Positions 14,423 to 23,379 are shown, counted from the first letter of the stretch. The stretch is DNA of 30,141 nucleotides from JAJISG01 sp964347325 (GCA_964347325.1 CAYFYA010000021.1:1-30141), one strand, 5' to 3'. The notes: generated by a model from the sequence alone, not told the origin. Numbers and translations: made by a program.

Positions 14423-15682
14423 ATGCAGGAGGTAAAGACTGAGAACCCCTTCGAAATTGCGCAAGCGCAGATTGACGGTGTCGGAAGGCGCATGAAGTTG
14501 GATCCCGGGCTGCTGGACGTCCTAAAGTGGCCCAGTCGTGAGCTCACGGTCAACTTCCCGGTGAAGATGGATGACGGCACGATCAGGGTATTCACGGGCT
14601 ATAGAGTTCAGTACAACCAGGTGTTGGGTCCCTTCAAAGGAGGGATCCGGTATCATCCGGACGTCACCCTTGACGAGGTGCGTGCCCTGGCTGCCTGGAT
14701 GACCTGGAAGTGTGCCGTCATAGGGCTGCCGTACGGTGGGGCGAAGGGTGGAATCATCTGTAACCCCAAGGAGATGAGCCCCAGGGAGCTGGAGCGGCTG
14801 ACGAGGCGCTTCACCTCAGAAATATCCATCATCATAGGCCCGCACAAAGATATCCCCGCTCCCGACGTCTACACCGACCCCCAGGTCATGGCTTGGATAA
14901 TGGATACCTACAGCATGAACGAGGGCTACTCCGTGCCGGGCGTCGTGACGGGCAAGCCCTTGGTGGTGGGCGGCTCCAAGGGACGGGAGGAGGCCACCTC
15001 GCGGGGCGTCATGTACTCGACGAGGGTGGTGGCGGAGCACCTCCGCATCGACCTGTCCAAGGCGACGATCGCCGTCCAGGGATACGGTAACGTCGGCTCT
15101 CACGCGGCCCGGTTATTCCACGAGGAGTGCGGGTCCAGTATCGTTGCGGTCAGCGACAGCCGCGGCGGGATCCAGAACCCCAACGGCCTCGACCCCGAGA
15201 AGGTCAGACTCCACAAGGCCAAGACGGGGAGTGTAGTCGGCTACCCGAAGTCGGATCCTCTGACGAATGAGGAGCTGCTCGAGCTGAAGTGTGACATCCT
15301 CGTGCCCAGCGCTCTCGAGGGAGCGATAGCCGAGGACAATGCCCCGCACGTGAAGTCCAAGGTCGTGTCCGAGGGAGCAAACGGCCCCACGACCCTCGAG
15401 GCCGACGAGATACTGTTCAAACGAGGGATCACCGTGATTCCCGACATCCTGTGCAACGCTGGCGGGGTCACGGTGAGCTACTTTGAATGGGTCCAGGACC
15501 TTCAGCACTTTTTCTGGACCGCAGATCAGGTCAAGAAGCAGCTAGAGGAGGTCATGGTGGGGGCCACCGAGCGGGTGTGGGAGACGGCGAAGAAGGAGAA
15601 GGTGGATATGAGAACGGCGGCCTACATTGTGGCCCTCGAGAAAATCGTCGAGGCGTACAGAGTGAGGGGAATTTTCCCCTAG
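14423..15682 (+). CDS. gdhA: glutamate dehydrogenase (Glu/Leu/Phe/Val family)
   Basis: Interconverts glutamate and 2-oxoglutarate with release or capture of ammonia. The 419 residues contain the substrate site QYNQVLGPFKGGIRYHP, catalytic Lys in YGGAKGGI, catalytic Asp in DIPAPDVYTDPQ, the nucleotide motif VQGYGNVGS, and SEGANGPTT with the C-terminal CNAGGVTVSYFEW. Length fits the hexameric archaeal enzymes. Two starts are possible: GTG at 14414 (overlapping the upstream stop) and ATG at 14423, which has GGAGTGATC just before it; the latter is used. With proline dehydrogenase at 28355 it completes much of a proline-to-2-oxoglutarate route; the P5C dehydrogenase is not in the window. Its stop shares CTAG with the next, convergent gene. 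Confidence 0.94.
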   Translation: MQEVKTENPFEIAQAQIDGVGRRMKLDPGLLDVLKWPSRELTVNFPVKMDDGTIRVFTGYRVQYNQVLGPFKGGIRYHPDVTLDEVRALAAWMTWKCAVIGLPYGGAKGGIICNPKEMSPRELERLTRRFTSEISIIIGPHKDIPAPDVYTDPQVMAWIMDTYSMNEGYSVPGVVTGKPLVVGGSKGREEATSRGVMYSTRVVAEHLRIDLSKATIAVQGYGNVGSHAARLFHEECGSSIVAVSDSRGGIQNPNGLDPEKVRLHKAKTGSVVGYPKSDPLTNEELLELKCDILVPSALEGAIAEDNAPHVKSKVVSEGANGPTTLEADEILFKRGITVIPDILCNAGGVTVSYFEWVQDLQHFFWTADQVKKQLEEVMVGATERVWETAKKEKVDMRTAAYIVALEKIVEAYRVRGIFP

Positions 15683-17739
15683 TCCTCCAGGTGCCTAGCC
15701 ACTAGCTCCGCCACGTCCAAGGCCTGTAGGTCCTCCTCCACACCCACGTTCTTTATCCCATCCTCCATCATCGTCATGCAGAAGGGGCAAGCCGTGCACA
15801 GTGTTTTGGCCCCGGTCCCCAGGGCCTCCTCCGTCCTCTCGACGCTGATTCGCTTGCCGGTCAGCTCCTCCATCCACATCCTGCCGCCCCCGGCTCCGCA
15901 GCACAGCCCCTTCTCCCGGGACCTCTCCATCTCCCTCAACTCCACGCCCTTGACGGCCCCCATGACCTTCCGAGGAGCGTCGAAGATCCCGTTGTATCGA
16001 CCCAGGTAGCAGGAATCGTGGTAGGTGACGCTTAGGTCCGCATCCTTAACGGAGATCTTGCCCCCGTCGACGAGTTGCCGGATGAACTCCGAGTGGTGGA
16101 TCACCTCGTAGCTTCCTCCGAATTCGGGGTACTCGTTCCTGAAGGTGTTAAGGCAGTGGGGACAGGCCGTCACGATCCTCTTGACGCCGTACTTCCTCAG
16201 CGTCTTCACGTTCTCCTCGATGAGGGTCTGGGCAAGGTACTCGTTCCCGATCCTTCTCGCCGGGTCTCCCGTGCACCTCTCCTCCTTACCCAGGACGACG
16301 AAGTTGACCCCAGCGGCCTGCATGATCCTCACGAAGGCGCGGGCCACCTTCTGGTTCCTCTCGTCGAAGGACCCTGCACACCCCACCCAGTAGAGGACGT
16401 CGAAGCTGTCCGCCTCGGAGGCCAACCTCACGCCGAGACCCTTTGCCCAGGCATCGCGCTGGTCCCACGGCGAGGCGTACGGGTTGAAGTTCGTCTCCAT
16501 ACTCGCCAATGCCCTCTGCGCGGTTTCGGGGAACCGCCCCTCCTCCATCACCAGGTTCCTTCTCATCTCCACAATGGGCGGGACGTGGCGGATGCTCACA
16601 GGGCACGCCTCCATGCACGCCATGCAGGTCGTGCAGGCCCAGAGTTCCTCCTCTCCGACCTGCCCAGCTATGGGATTCCCCACCATGCCATGGGCCTCGC
16701 TGAAGGTCAGGTCCCTGAGGTTCAGGACGACCTTCATGGGGTCCAAAGGTTTCCCAGTGATCCACGCGGGACAGACCTCGGTGCACCGACCACACACCGT
16801 GCACGCGTCGAACATCAGCCTGTCCTGCCAGGAGAAGTAGTCGGTGTGGGCGGCTCCCAGCCTAACCTCCGCTCCCTCCTCCGCGAGCTCTTCCAGCCGG
16901 AAGGGTGTCGGGAGCTGGCCGTAGGGCTTGAGGGATTCCAAGAAGGTGTTGGCGGGGGAGGTAATCATGTGAAGGAACTTCGAGAAGGGGATGCTCGCGA
17001 TGAAGGCGAAGGTCGTTATCGCGTGGAACCACCACAAGCCTGCGTAGGTGGCTTCCAACTGGGGGGATATCTGCCCAGGCGTCAGGATGCCAGAGTGGAC
17101 GAAGGAGCGGGAGAGGGCGTAGCCGACAAAGGACCAGGGGTACCACGGCTGCTGGGGGGTGGCCCCAAGGCGGATGGCCTCTAGGATGAAGCCCTGGACC
17201 ACCAAGACGAGGAGTATGAGGGGCAGGTAGTAGTCGCCTAACCCGGACCTAAGGTGCCTCGGCCGACTGACCAGCCTCCTCCACAGGGCCATGGCGATTC
17301 CAACGATGAGGAAGAGGCCGAAGGCCTCCATGAACACCTCGAAGACGATGTACGAGGCGCCGACCAGGAACCTGGTGCCGAAGAAGCGCAGCGTGATGTC
17401 GGTCTCGAGGGCGACTAGGATTGTGCCGATTAAGAGAATGATGAAGCCGGTGTAGATGAGAGAGTGGAAGATGCCGGCGTACACCTCTCGGATGACCTTC
17501 CTCTGAAGGAGGCCGTATCTCAGGAGCATCCTGAGGCGTTTCCTGAGGCTGTCCCCTGGACTCTGGGCCTTAGTCTTCCTCCAGGTCCACCACCGATAGA
17601 CGAGGCCCATCAGGAAGACGACCATGAAGAAAGCGAAGAGATTGAGCATGGGCCCGAAGACCTGCTCGCCAACGATGGCGAAGTGCTCCCTCTCGGGCTC
17701 CTGGGCCATGGCCTGGAGGACCCCCCCCATCCATGCCAT
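15679..17739 (-). CDS. membrane Fe-S/cytochrome b oxidoreductase, probable ETF:menaquinone oxidoreductase (EMO type)
   Basis: A 686-residue fusion. The N-terminal 260 residues hold five or six membrane helices of NarI type, with His in IFHSLIYTG, WWFHAIT and FLHMIT as possible heme b ligands. A cytoplasmic part follows with two 4Fe-4S motifs, CTVCGRCTEVCP and CTTCMACMEACP. Two CCG-like domains of HdrD type come last: KEERCTGDPARRIGNEY (CTG in place of CCG) and HDSCYLGRYN with GLCCGAGGGRMW. The same architecture is described for the Geobacter ETF:menaquinone oxidoreductase, encoded beside etf genes as here. It would pass electrons from reduced ETF to quinone. The ATG at 17739 is leaderless below CTTATATGG. 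A heterodisulfide-reductase function is less likely without HdrE-type partners. Confidence 0.85.
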   Translation of the reverse strand: MAWMGGVLQAMAQEPEREHFAIVGEQVFGPMLNLFAFFMVVFLMGLVYRWWTWRKTKAQSPGDSLRKRLRMLLRYGLLQRKVIREVYAGIFHSLIYTGFIILLIGTILVALETDITLRFFGTRFLVGASYIVFEVFMEAFGLFLIVGIAMALWRRLVSRPRHLRSGLGDYYLPLILLVLVVQGFILEAIRLGATPQQPWYPWSFVGYALSRSFVHSGILTPGQISPQLEATYAGLWWFHAITTFAFIASIPFSKFLHMITSPANTFLESLKPYGQLPTPFRLEELAEEGAEVRLGAAHTDYFSWQDRLMFDACTVCGRCTEVCPAWITGKPLDPMKVVLNLRDLTFSEAHGMVGNPIAGQVGEEELWACTTCMACMEACPVSIRHVPPIVEMRRNLVMEEGRFPETAQRALASMETNFNPYASPWDQRDAWAKGLGVRLASEADSFDVLYWVGCAGSFDERNQKVARAFVRIMQAAGVNFVVLGKEERCTGDPARRIGNEYLAQTLIEENVKTLRKYGVKRIVTACPHCLNTFRNEYPEFGGSYEVIHHSEFIRQLVDGGKISVKDADLSVTYHDSCYLGRYNGIFDAPRKVMGAVKGVELREMERSREKGLCCGAGGGRMWMEELTGKRISVERTEEALGTGAKTLCTACPFCMTMMEDGIKNVGVEEDLQALDVAELVARHLED

Positions 17740-17899
17740 TGCCGGATGACGGAATCTACACCATATAAGGGTTGGGCAACGGGGAGGGAGAGGACAATTC
17801 CCGCGGTAAGCATAGCACCATCCGATGTGCCTGCCAGAGTGTTGGCTGGACCCCTGGCGACATCTTTATATCGAGTCAGGAGGTCCGATGGAATCGCTC
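17740..17899. promoter_or_regulatory. divergent promoters of the EMO-type gene and etfBA
   Basis: Two separate TATA boxes are seen. CTTATATGG (minus strand) at 17761-17769 is centred 26.5 bases from the ATG at 17739. CTTTATATC (plus strand) at 17864-17872 is centred about 32 bases before ATG 17900. GGAGGT at 17879-17884 lies between the plus box and a nearer ATG at 17888, which the predicted mRNA would not include. Confidence 0.6.
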
Positions 17900-18685
17900 A
17901 TGAACATCGTTGTCTGCGTCAAGCAGGTGCCCAATCCAGAGCTGCAGTTCCGCGTTCAGGAGGACGGCAGGGATATCGCAAGAGGTGCACTGACCTATCA
18001 GTTCAACGGGCCCGATGAGTACGCTCTGGAGGAAGCGGTCCAGATCAAGGAGGAAGTCGGGGGCAAGGTCACTGCCATCAGCGCTGGACCCGAGCGTGTG
18101 ACGGAGGTGCTTCGACAGTCCATGGCCAAGGGAGCCGACGAGGCCGTCCGGGTGGACATGCCCGAAGGATGGGAGTTCAACCCGACGGCAATTGGTAAGG
18201 CGTTGGCCAAGGCCATTGCGGACATGGAGTACGACCTGATCTTGACCGGAGTCCAGTCGGAAGACTTTGCCCACGCCTCTACCGGCCCTCTGCTGGCTTC
18301 CTTGCTCAAGATTCCTCACGCCTCCGTCGTCGCAAGGGTAGAGCTCGAGGAGGGGAAGGTCAAGGCGTATAGGGAGCTGGAGGGGGGCCTGCAGGAGGTC
18401 CTCTCCCTCCCGCTGCCGGTCCTCCTGACGGTTCAGTTCGGCATCAACGAACCGAGGTACGCCTCCGTGTCGCAGATTCTGAAGGCCACCCGGCAGCCCA
18501 TCAAGGAGGTCACGCTGGCAGACCTGGACCTCACTGAGGAGGAGTTGGGCGCTGGTATCAGAGTCCGCAGGATGTACGTTCCGGAGGTGACGCAGAGGGC
18601 TGAAATGATCGAAGGTGAACCTGACGCGGTGGCTGGCAGGCTTCTGGACATCCTGAAGGAGAAGGGCTTCGGGAGGAGGGGCTAG
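17900..18685 (+). CDS. etfB: electron transfer flavoprotein beta subunit
   Basis: With EtfA it takes electrons from acyl-CoA and related dehydrogenases. The 261 residues begin MNIVVCVKQVPNPE, the classic EtfB N-terminus. NGPDEYALEEAVQIKE and VTAISAGPERVTEVLRQSMAKGADEAVRV follow, then the nucleotide-binding loop LILTGVQSEDFAHASTGPLLASLLKIP and LPLPVLLTVQFGINEPRY. Whether the bound nucleotide is AMP or a bifurcating FAD cannot be told by eye. An in-frame ATG at 17888 lies too close to the TATA box (20 bases); ATG 17900 is preferred. etfA starts one base after its stop. Confidence 0.93.
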   Translation: MNIVVCVKQVPNPELQFRVQEDGRDIARGALTYQFNGPDEYALEEAVQIKEEVGGKVTAISAGPERVTEVLRQSMAKGADEAVRVDMPEGWEFNPTAIGKALAKAIADMEYDLILTGVQSEDFAHASTGPLLASLLKIPHASVVARVELEEGKVKAYRELEGGLQEVLSLPLPVLLTVQFGINEPRYASVSQILKATRQPIKEVTLADLDLTEEELGAGIRVRRMYVPEVTQRAEMIEGEPDAVAGRLLDILKEKGFGRRG

Positions 18686-18686
18686 C

Positions 18687-19658
18687 GTGACCATACTGGT
18701 CGTCGCAGAGCACCGGGACGGGCAGCTGGATGAGATATCCGTCGAGGCCTTGGCAAAGGGGCGAGAAGTCTCCCGGGAGGCTGATGTCCCGCTTAAGGCC
18801 GCCGTCCTCGGCGAAGATGTCAAGTCCTTGGCGTCGGAACTCGCCTCATACCCCGTGGACGAGGTCCTGGCGATGAAGGACGACAGACTCAAGGACTACA
18901 CGCCGGAGGCATACAGTGAGGCCCTTGGGCAGCTCCTTCAGAAGGACGCGTACAGCCTCGTGATGACCGGGCACACGGCCACGGGATACGAGTTCGTCCC
19001 GAGGACTGCAGGTGACCTCGGCAAGCCCTGCGTGACCGACGTGGTGGACGTTGCCTTGGAGGGCGAGACCGCTATCGCAACGAGGATGGGTTATAACGGG
19101 AAGGTGGCCGTGGAGTTGGAGGTGGCCCCGTCCAATCCCTGCTTCCTCACGCTGCGCCCAGGAGTGGCTAAGGCCCCCGAGAAGTCGGGTAAAGCCGCCA
19201 CCGTGACCGAAGTGGCCTTGGACTTGACCGGTCTGGAAGTCACCCGGGGGGTCCTGGGCTACGAGACGCCCGAATCGGAGGACATAGACATCTCCCAGGC
19301 CGACATCATCGTAGCCGCCGGCCGCGGCATCAAGGAGCAGGAGAACCTGAAGCTGATCGAGGACCTGGCAGGAGCCCTGGGCGGTGTCGTTGCCGGATCT
19401 CGCCCCATCATCGACAAGGATTGGCTCCCCTGGAGCCGTCAGGTTGGTTCATCGGGGAAGACTGTGCGTCCCAAGCTCTACGTTGCCTGTGGGATCTCAG
19501 GCGCCATGCAGCACGTTACCGGAATGAAGGGCTCTCAGACCATCATCGCCATAAACATCGATCCGACGGCGCCGATTTTCGGAGTCGCCCACTACGGCGT
19601 CGTAGGAGACCTCTTCAAGGTGATCCCCGCTCTCCTCAAGAGTCTGGGTCAGGCGTAG
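18687..19658 (+). CDS. etfA: electron transfer flavoprotein alpha subunit
   Basis: The FAD-carrying partner of EtfB. The 323 residues have an N-terminal domain (ILVVAEHRDGQLDE through TGHTATGYEFVPRTAGDLGKP) and a C-terminal FAD domain with VAAGRGIKEQENL, VVAGSRPIIDKDWLP, QVGSSGKTVRPKLYVACGISG, QHVTGMKGSQTIIAINIDP and APIFGVAHYGVVGD. All the conserved flavin contacts appear present. GTG at 18687 follows the etfB stop by one base with GGAGGAGGG ahead of it. The pair is divergent from the membrane oxidoreductase, its likely electron acceptor. No acyl-CoA dehydrogenase gene is in the window. Confidence 0.95.
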   Translation: MTILVVAEHRDGQLDEISVEALAKGREVSREADVPLKAAVLGEDVKSLASELASYPVDEVLAMKDDRLKDYTPEAYSEALGQLLQKDAYSLVMTGHTATGYEFVPRTAGDLGKPCVTDVVDVALEGETAIATRMGYNGKVAVELEVAPSNPCFLTLRPGVAKAPEKSGKAATVTEVALDLTGLEVTRGVLGYETPESEDIDISQADIIVAAGRGIKEQENLKLIEDLAGALGGVVAGSRPIIDKDWLPWSRQVGSSGKTVRPKLYVACGISGAMQHVTGMKGSQTIIAINIDPTAPIFGVAHYGVVGDLFKVIPALLKSLGQA

Positions 19659-19660
19659 GG

Positions 19661-20914
19661 TTAGGCCATAAACTTGACGATTCTATCCCCAAACTCCTTC
19701 GTGCCGATCCTGGTGGCACCTTCGATCTTTCGGGCCAAGTCGTAGGTTACCTCCAGGGACTCCACCGCCTTCTCGACCCCTCGCCGTACCAGGCCCGCCG
19801 CCTCATCCCACCCGAGATACTCCAACAGCATGCAACCGGCGAAGACCTCAGCCGTCGGGTTGACCTTGTTCTTGCCAGCGTACTTGGGGGCGCTCCCGTG
19901 GATCGGCTCGAAGAGGGCAACGTAGTCGCCGATGTTCGCCCCGGGTGCAATGCCCAAGCCCCCCACCAGACCAGCCGCAGCATCGGAGATGTAGTCGCCG
20001 TTCAGGTTCGTGGTCGCGATGATGTCGTACTCATCCGTCCTGGTGAGGATCTGTTGGAGCATGTTGTCCGCCAACCTGTCCTTCACCAGGACCTTGCCCT
20101 CGGGGACCTTCCCGTCGAATTTGCCCCAGAACTCCTGCTCGTCGACAACCATGTCCCCGAACTCCGACTCAGCAACTTCGTAACCCCACTGCCTGAAGGC
20201 ACCCTCGGTGAACTTCATGATGTTACCCTTGTGCATCAGGGTCACGCTCTCTCGCCCCTTGTCGAGGGCGTACCTCAGGGCCTTTCTGACTAGCCTCTTG
20301 CTGGCGAACTCGCTGATGGGCTTCAGGCCGACGCCGGCGTCCTCCCTCACGTCGATATCGAAGGTCTCCTTCAGGAACCGCCTCACGGCCTCGGCCTCCG
20401 CGCTCTCGCGACTCCACTCGATCCCCGCGTAGACATCCTCAGTGGCCTCCCTGAAAATCACCAGGTCCACCTTCCACGGCTCCTTCAGGGGGCTGGGGAC
20501 TCCTGGGACCCAGGTGATGGGCCTTACATTGGCGTAGAGATCCAGGGTCTGGCGCAGGGCAACGTTCAGGCTTCGGAATCCACCGCCGATGGGAGTTGTG
20601 AGGGGGCCCTTGAGGGCGACGGCGTAGTGGCTTATGGCCGTGAACACGTCCTTGGGAAGGAGCTCGCCGTACTCCTCCTCTGCTTCCTGGCCCGCCTTCA
20701 CCTTCAGCCATACGATCTTCCGCCTGCCGCCGTAGGCCGCCTCCACTGCCGAGTCCAGGACCCTTCTGGCGGTCAGGACGACGTCGGGCCCGATGCCATC
20801 CCCATCGATGTAGGGGACTATGGGGTCGTCGGGAACGCTGAGCCCGTCCTCTGCGGGCTCTATGGTCCCTCCCTCTTCGGGGACCTGCAGTCGATCAAAG
20901 GTTGCAGATCTCAT
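19661..20914 (-). CDS. icd: isocitrate dehydrogenase (NADP-type)
   Basis: Oxidatively decarboxylates isocitrate to 2-oxoglutarate. The 417 residues read VPYIDGDGIGPDV at the N-terminus, the isocitrate-binding SLNVALRQTLDLYANVRP, FREATEDVYAGIEW, a LMHKGNIMKFTEGAF segment, metal-binding Asp in TTNLNGDYISDAAAGLVGG, and HGSAPKYAGKNKVNP. The Lys-Tyr in that last motif is the pattern that favours NADP over NAD in E. coli-type enzymes. ATG at 20914 lies about 40 bases below GTTAAATT at 20951-20958, so it may have its own promoter though it follows sdhB by only 48 bases. It ends two bases from the convergent etfA stop. Confidence 0.95.
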   Translation of the reverse strand: MRSATFDRLQVPEEGGTIEPAEDGLSVPDDPIVPYIDGDGIGPDVVLTARRVLDSAVEAAYGGRRKIVWLKVKAGQEAEEEYGELLPKDVFTAISHYAVALKGPLTTPIGGGFRSLNVALRQTLDLYANVRPITWVPGVPSPLKEPWKVDLVIFREATEDVYAGIEWSRESAEAEAVRRFLKETFDIDVREDAGVGLKPISEFASKRLVRKALRYALDKGRESVTLMHKGNIMKFTEGAFRQWGYEVAESEFGDMVVDEQEFWGKFDGKVPEGKVLVKDRLADNMLQQILTRTDEYDIIATTNLNGDYISDAAAGLVGGLGIAPGANIGDYVALFEPIHGSAPKYAGKNKVNPTAEVFAGCMLLEYLGWDEAAGLVRRGVEKAVESLEVTYDLARKIEGATRIGTKEFGDRIVKFMA

Positions 20915-20962
20915 GTTTCCACGGGCGAGGTTTCGTACCCTAGGGCCGGAATTTAACAGTTA

Positions 20963-21688
20963 CTAGGGTCTAGCCACTAGAGCGACCTTCTTCCGGAAGG
21001 GGCGGCTGATCAGGGCCCTCCGGAGGCTCTCGATGGCCACGGTAGGGTTGATCTTCTTGGGACAGGAGTCGACACACCGGAAGATAGTGTGACAGCGCCA
21101 CACGCCGAACTCGCTGTTGATCCTGGCGAGCCTCTCCTCGGCCCCCTCATCCCGAGAGTCTCCCACGAACCGCCAGGCCTTGACGAAGGCTGCTGGGCCG
21201 ATGTACCTCTCGTCGGTCCACATGACGGGGCAGGATGAGCTGCAGGCCCCACACTGGATGCACCACGTGGCCTCGTCGATCCTCTTCCTCTCCTTCGGCG
21301 TCTGGAGCCTCTCCCGCTCCGGGTCCTCGGACTTGGTGATGAAATAGGGAAGGATCCTCCTCATTTGTTCCCAGAAGGGTCCCATGTCCACCACAAGGTC
21401 CTTGATAATGGAGTAGCCGGCCAAGGGCTCCACCCTGACGACCTTCCCCAGGGTGGAGAGCTGGGTCTGACAGGCGAGGCGGTTCTGGTCGTTGATTGTG
21501 ACAGCACACGACCCACAGATGGCGCTCTTGCAGGAGTAGCGGACGGCGAGGCTCCCGTCCACCTCGTCCTTGATCCTCAATAAGGCCTCCAGAACGGTAA
21601 GCCCCTTCTCGGCCTCGACAGCGTGCTGATCGTATCGTGGGGTCTCTCCCGTCTCGGAGTTATACCTGAGGATCTTCAGCCGCGGCAT
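20963..21688 (-). CDS. sdhB: succinate dehydrogenase iron-sulfur subunit (first copy)
   Basis: Carries electrons from the flavoprotein to quinone through three clusters. The 241 residues show the 2Fe-2S ligands in CKSAICGSCAVTINDQNRLAC, the 4Fe-4S motif CIQCGACSSSCP, and the third cluster in WRCHTIFRCVDSCPKKINP. This is the classic SdhB pattern, without the extra-cysteine form of some archaea. ATG at 21688 has AGGTGA six bases before it. A GTG at 21697, directly after the sdhA stop, is also in frame. It is the last gene of sdhCDAB and is followed by icd. Confidence 0.94.
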   Translation of the reverse strand: MPRLKILRYNSETGETPRYDQHAVEAEKGLTVLEALLRIKDEVDGSLAVRYSCKSAICGSCAVTINDQNRLACQTQLSTLGKVVRVEPLAGYSIIKDLVVDMGPFWEQMRRILPYFITKSEDPERERLQTPKERKRIDEATWCIQCGACSSSCPVMWTDERYIGPAAFVKAWRFVGDSRDEGAEERLARINSEFGVWRCHTIFRCVDSCPKKINPTVAIESLRRALISRPFRKKVALVARP

Positions 21689-21697
21689 GCCCTTCAC

Positions 21698-23371
21698 CTA
21701 GTATACTCTGGCCTCCGGTTTGAACTTCGTGATGGTGACGGGCTCGTAGGAAAGCGTCACCTCCCCATCCACGATAGTGGCGATGGTATGCTTCAGCCAG
21801 TTCTCGTCATCCCTCTCCGGATAGTCCACTCGGGAGTGGGCGCCCCTGCTCTCCTTCCTATCGATGGCTCCCTTGAGGATGACCTCGGCCACGGTAAGCA
21901 TGTTGCCGAGTTCCAGGGCGTTGAGGAGGTTCTGATTGAAGACGCTGCCCTTGTCCTCCACGTAGACGTTGCGGTACCGCTCCTGCAGCTGCTTCACGGC
22001 CTTCAGCCCATCCACCATCTCCTCCTCCCTTCGGAAGACGCCCGCGTTCTCGTGCATCGCCTCCTGCATCCCCCGTCGGATGGAGGCCACTCGCTCGTAT
22101 CTCATCCGGAACAGGATGCGGTGTATCCGATCCTCCTCCTGCTTCAACGACGCCTTGGGGAGGTCGCCGAAGTCCCTCTCCCGTGCGTGGGCGGCGGCCG
22201 CCGCCCCGGCGCGCTTGCCGAAGACCAGGCACTCCAGGAGGGCGTTTCCTCCCAGCCGGTTGGCACCGTGGAGGTTGACGCAGGCGCACTCGCCGGCGGC
22301 GTAAACACCGGGCAGCGGCGTAGCGCCGTTGACATCAACAGCGATACCTCCCATCATGTAGTGCTGGGCGGGTTCCACGGGAATCGGCTCCGAAAGGGCG
22401 TCGACCCCGGCGAAGTCGCGGGAGAACTCTATCACTTCAGGGAGTCTCTCCTTCACGTATCCGGGCTCCAGGTGGGTGAGGTCCAGGTGGACGTAGCCTC
22501 CCTCGAAGGCCCTTCCCTCCCTGGCCTCCATGATGATGGACCGTGAGACGATGTCCCTGGGAGCCAGGTCGACCACCGTGGGAGCGTACTTCTCCATGAA
22601 CCTCTCGCCCAGGACGTTGAAGAGGCGCCCACCCTCGCCGCGGGCCATCTCCGTGATGAGGACGTTGGGTCCGAAGAGGGAGGTCGGATGAAACTGCACG
22701 AACTCCATATCCTTCAGGGGGATGCCCGCCCGAAGGGCGATGGTGAGGCCGTCCCCCGTGCAGGTGGCCGCGTTGGTGGACTTCTGATACGTCTGCCCCG
22801 CGGGCCCCGTGGCGATGACCACCGCCTTGGAGCGGATGGCGTGAAGCTCGCCAGTAGCCAGTTCCAAGGCGAACATCCCGCGGCAAGTCCCGTCTTCCAC
22901 GGCGAGGTTCGTCACCGCCCACTCCTCATAGACCGTCAGATCCTCCTTGACGACCTGCTCGTAGGTGGTGTTGAGGAGCATCAGCCCTGTCCTATCGCCG
23001 GCGAAGTATGCCCGTGGCATGCCGTGTCCGCCGAAAGGACGACTGGACAACCTGCCGTCGGGCCCACGGCTGAAGGGCGTTCCCCAGTGCTCCATCTGGA
23101 TGACGGTATCCGCCGCATCACGGGTGAACGCCTCCACCGCGTCCTGGTCCGCCAGGTAATCGCTGCCCTTGACGGTGTCAAACATGTGACCCTCCCAGCT
23201 GTCCTCCTCCGAGACGGCGGCGTTGATGCCACCAGCCGCCGCCACCGAGTGGGAGCGCATGGGGTGCAGCTTGGAGACAATGGCCACGTCCACGCCGGTG
23301 AAGTAAGCCTCGAGAGCGGCCCGAGTCCCAGCGAGGCCTCCACCTATCACAACGACGTCGTGCTCGATCAT
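21698..23371 (-). CDS. sdhA: succinate dehydrogenase/fumarate reductase flavoprotein subunit (first copy)
   Basis: Oxidises succinate to fumarate, or the reverse, on a bound FAD. The 557 residues have the dinucleotide motif VVVIGGGLAGTRAA, His41 in MRSHSVAAAGGINAA at the covalent-FAD position, PFGGHGMPRAYFAGD, FHPTSLFGPNVLITEMARGEGG with active-site Arg, and HGANRLGGNALLECLVFGKRAG. The tail has ESRGAHSRVDYPERDDENW. The open frame runs to 23416, but ATG at 23371 with GAGG ahead, 8 bases after the sdhD stop, is the sensible start. It differs clearly from the second copy at 24968 and is the one coupled to the membrane anchor genes. Direction in vivo cannot be decided from sequence. Confidence 0.94.
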   Translation of the reverse strand: MIEHDVVVIGGGLAGTRAALEAYFTGVDVAIVSKLHPMRSHSVAAAGGINAAVSEEDSWEGHMFDTVKGSDYLADQDAVEAFTRDAADTVIQMEHWGTPFSRGPDGRLSSRPFGGHGMPRAYFAGDRTGLMLLNTTYEQVVKEDLTVYEEWAVTNLAVEDGTCRGMFALELATGELHAIRSKAVVIATGPAGQTYQKSTNAATCTGDGLTIALRAGIPLKDMEFVQFHPTSLFGPNVLITEMARGEGGRLFNVLGERFMEKYAPTVVDLAPRDIVSRSIIMEAREGRAFEGGYVHLDLTHLEPGYVKERLPEVIEFSRDFAGVDALSEPIPVEPAQHYMMGGIAVDVNGATPLPGVYAAGECACVNLHGANRLGGNALLECLVFGKRAGAAAAAHARERDFGDLPKASLKQEEDRIHRILFRMRYERVASIRRGMQEAMHENAGVFRREEEMVDGLKAVKQLQERYRNVYVEDKGSVFNQNLLNALELGNMLTVAEVILKGAIDRKESRGAHSRVDYPERDDENWLKHTIATIVDGEVTLSYEPVTITKFKPEARVY

Positions 23372-23379
23372 GCGATGCC

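Noticed and set aside
16075..17184. 369-codon open frame antisense to the EMO-type oxidoreductase
   Set aside because: A shadow frame with no recognisable domain, opposite a gene with four cluster motifs.
17876..18892. 338-codon minus-strand frame opposite etfB and the start of etfA
   Set aside because: It spans two well-supported genes and has no protein-like motif.
19421..20293. 290-codon plus-strand frame crossing the etfA/icd junction
   Set aside because: It runs through the ends of two convergent genes whose own frames are well supported.
21623..22546. 307-codon plus-strand frame opposite the first sdhA
   Set aside because: Shadow of a conserved gene; no start signal or family motif.
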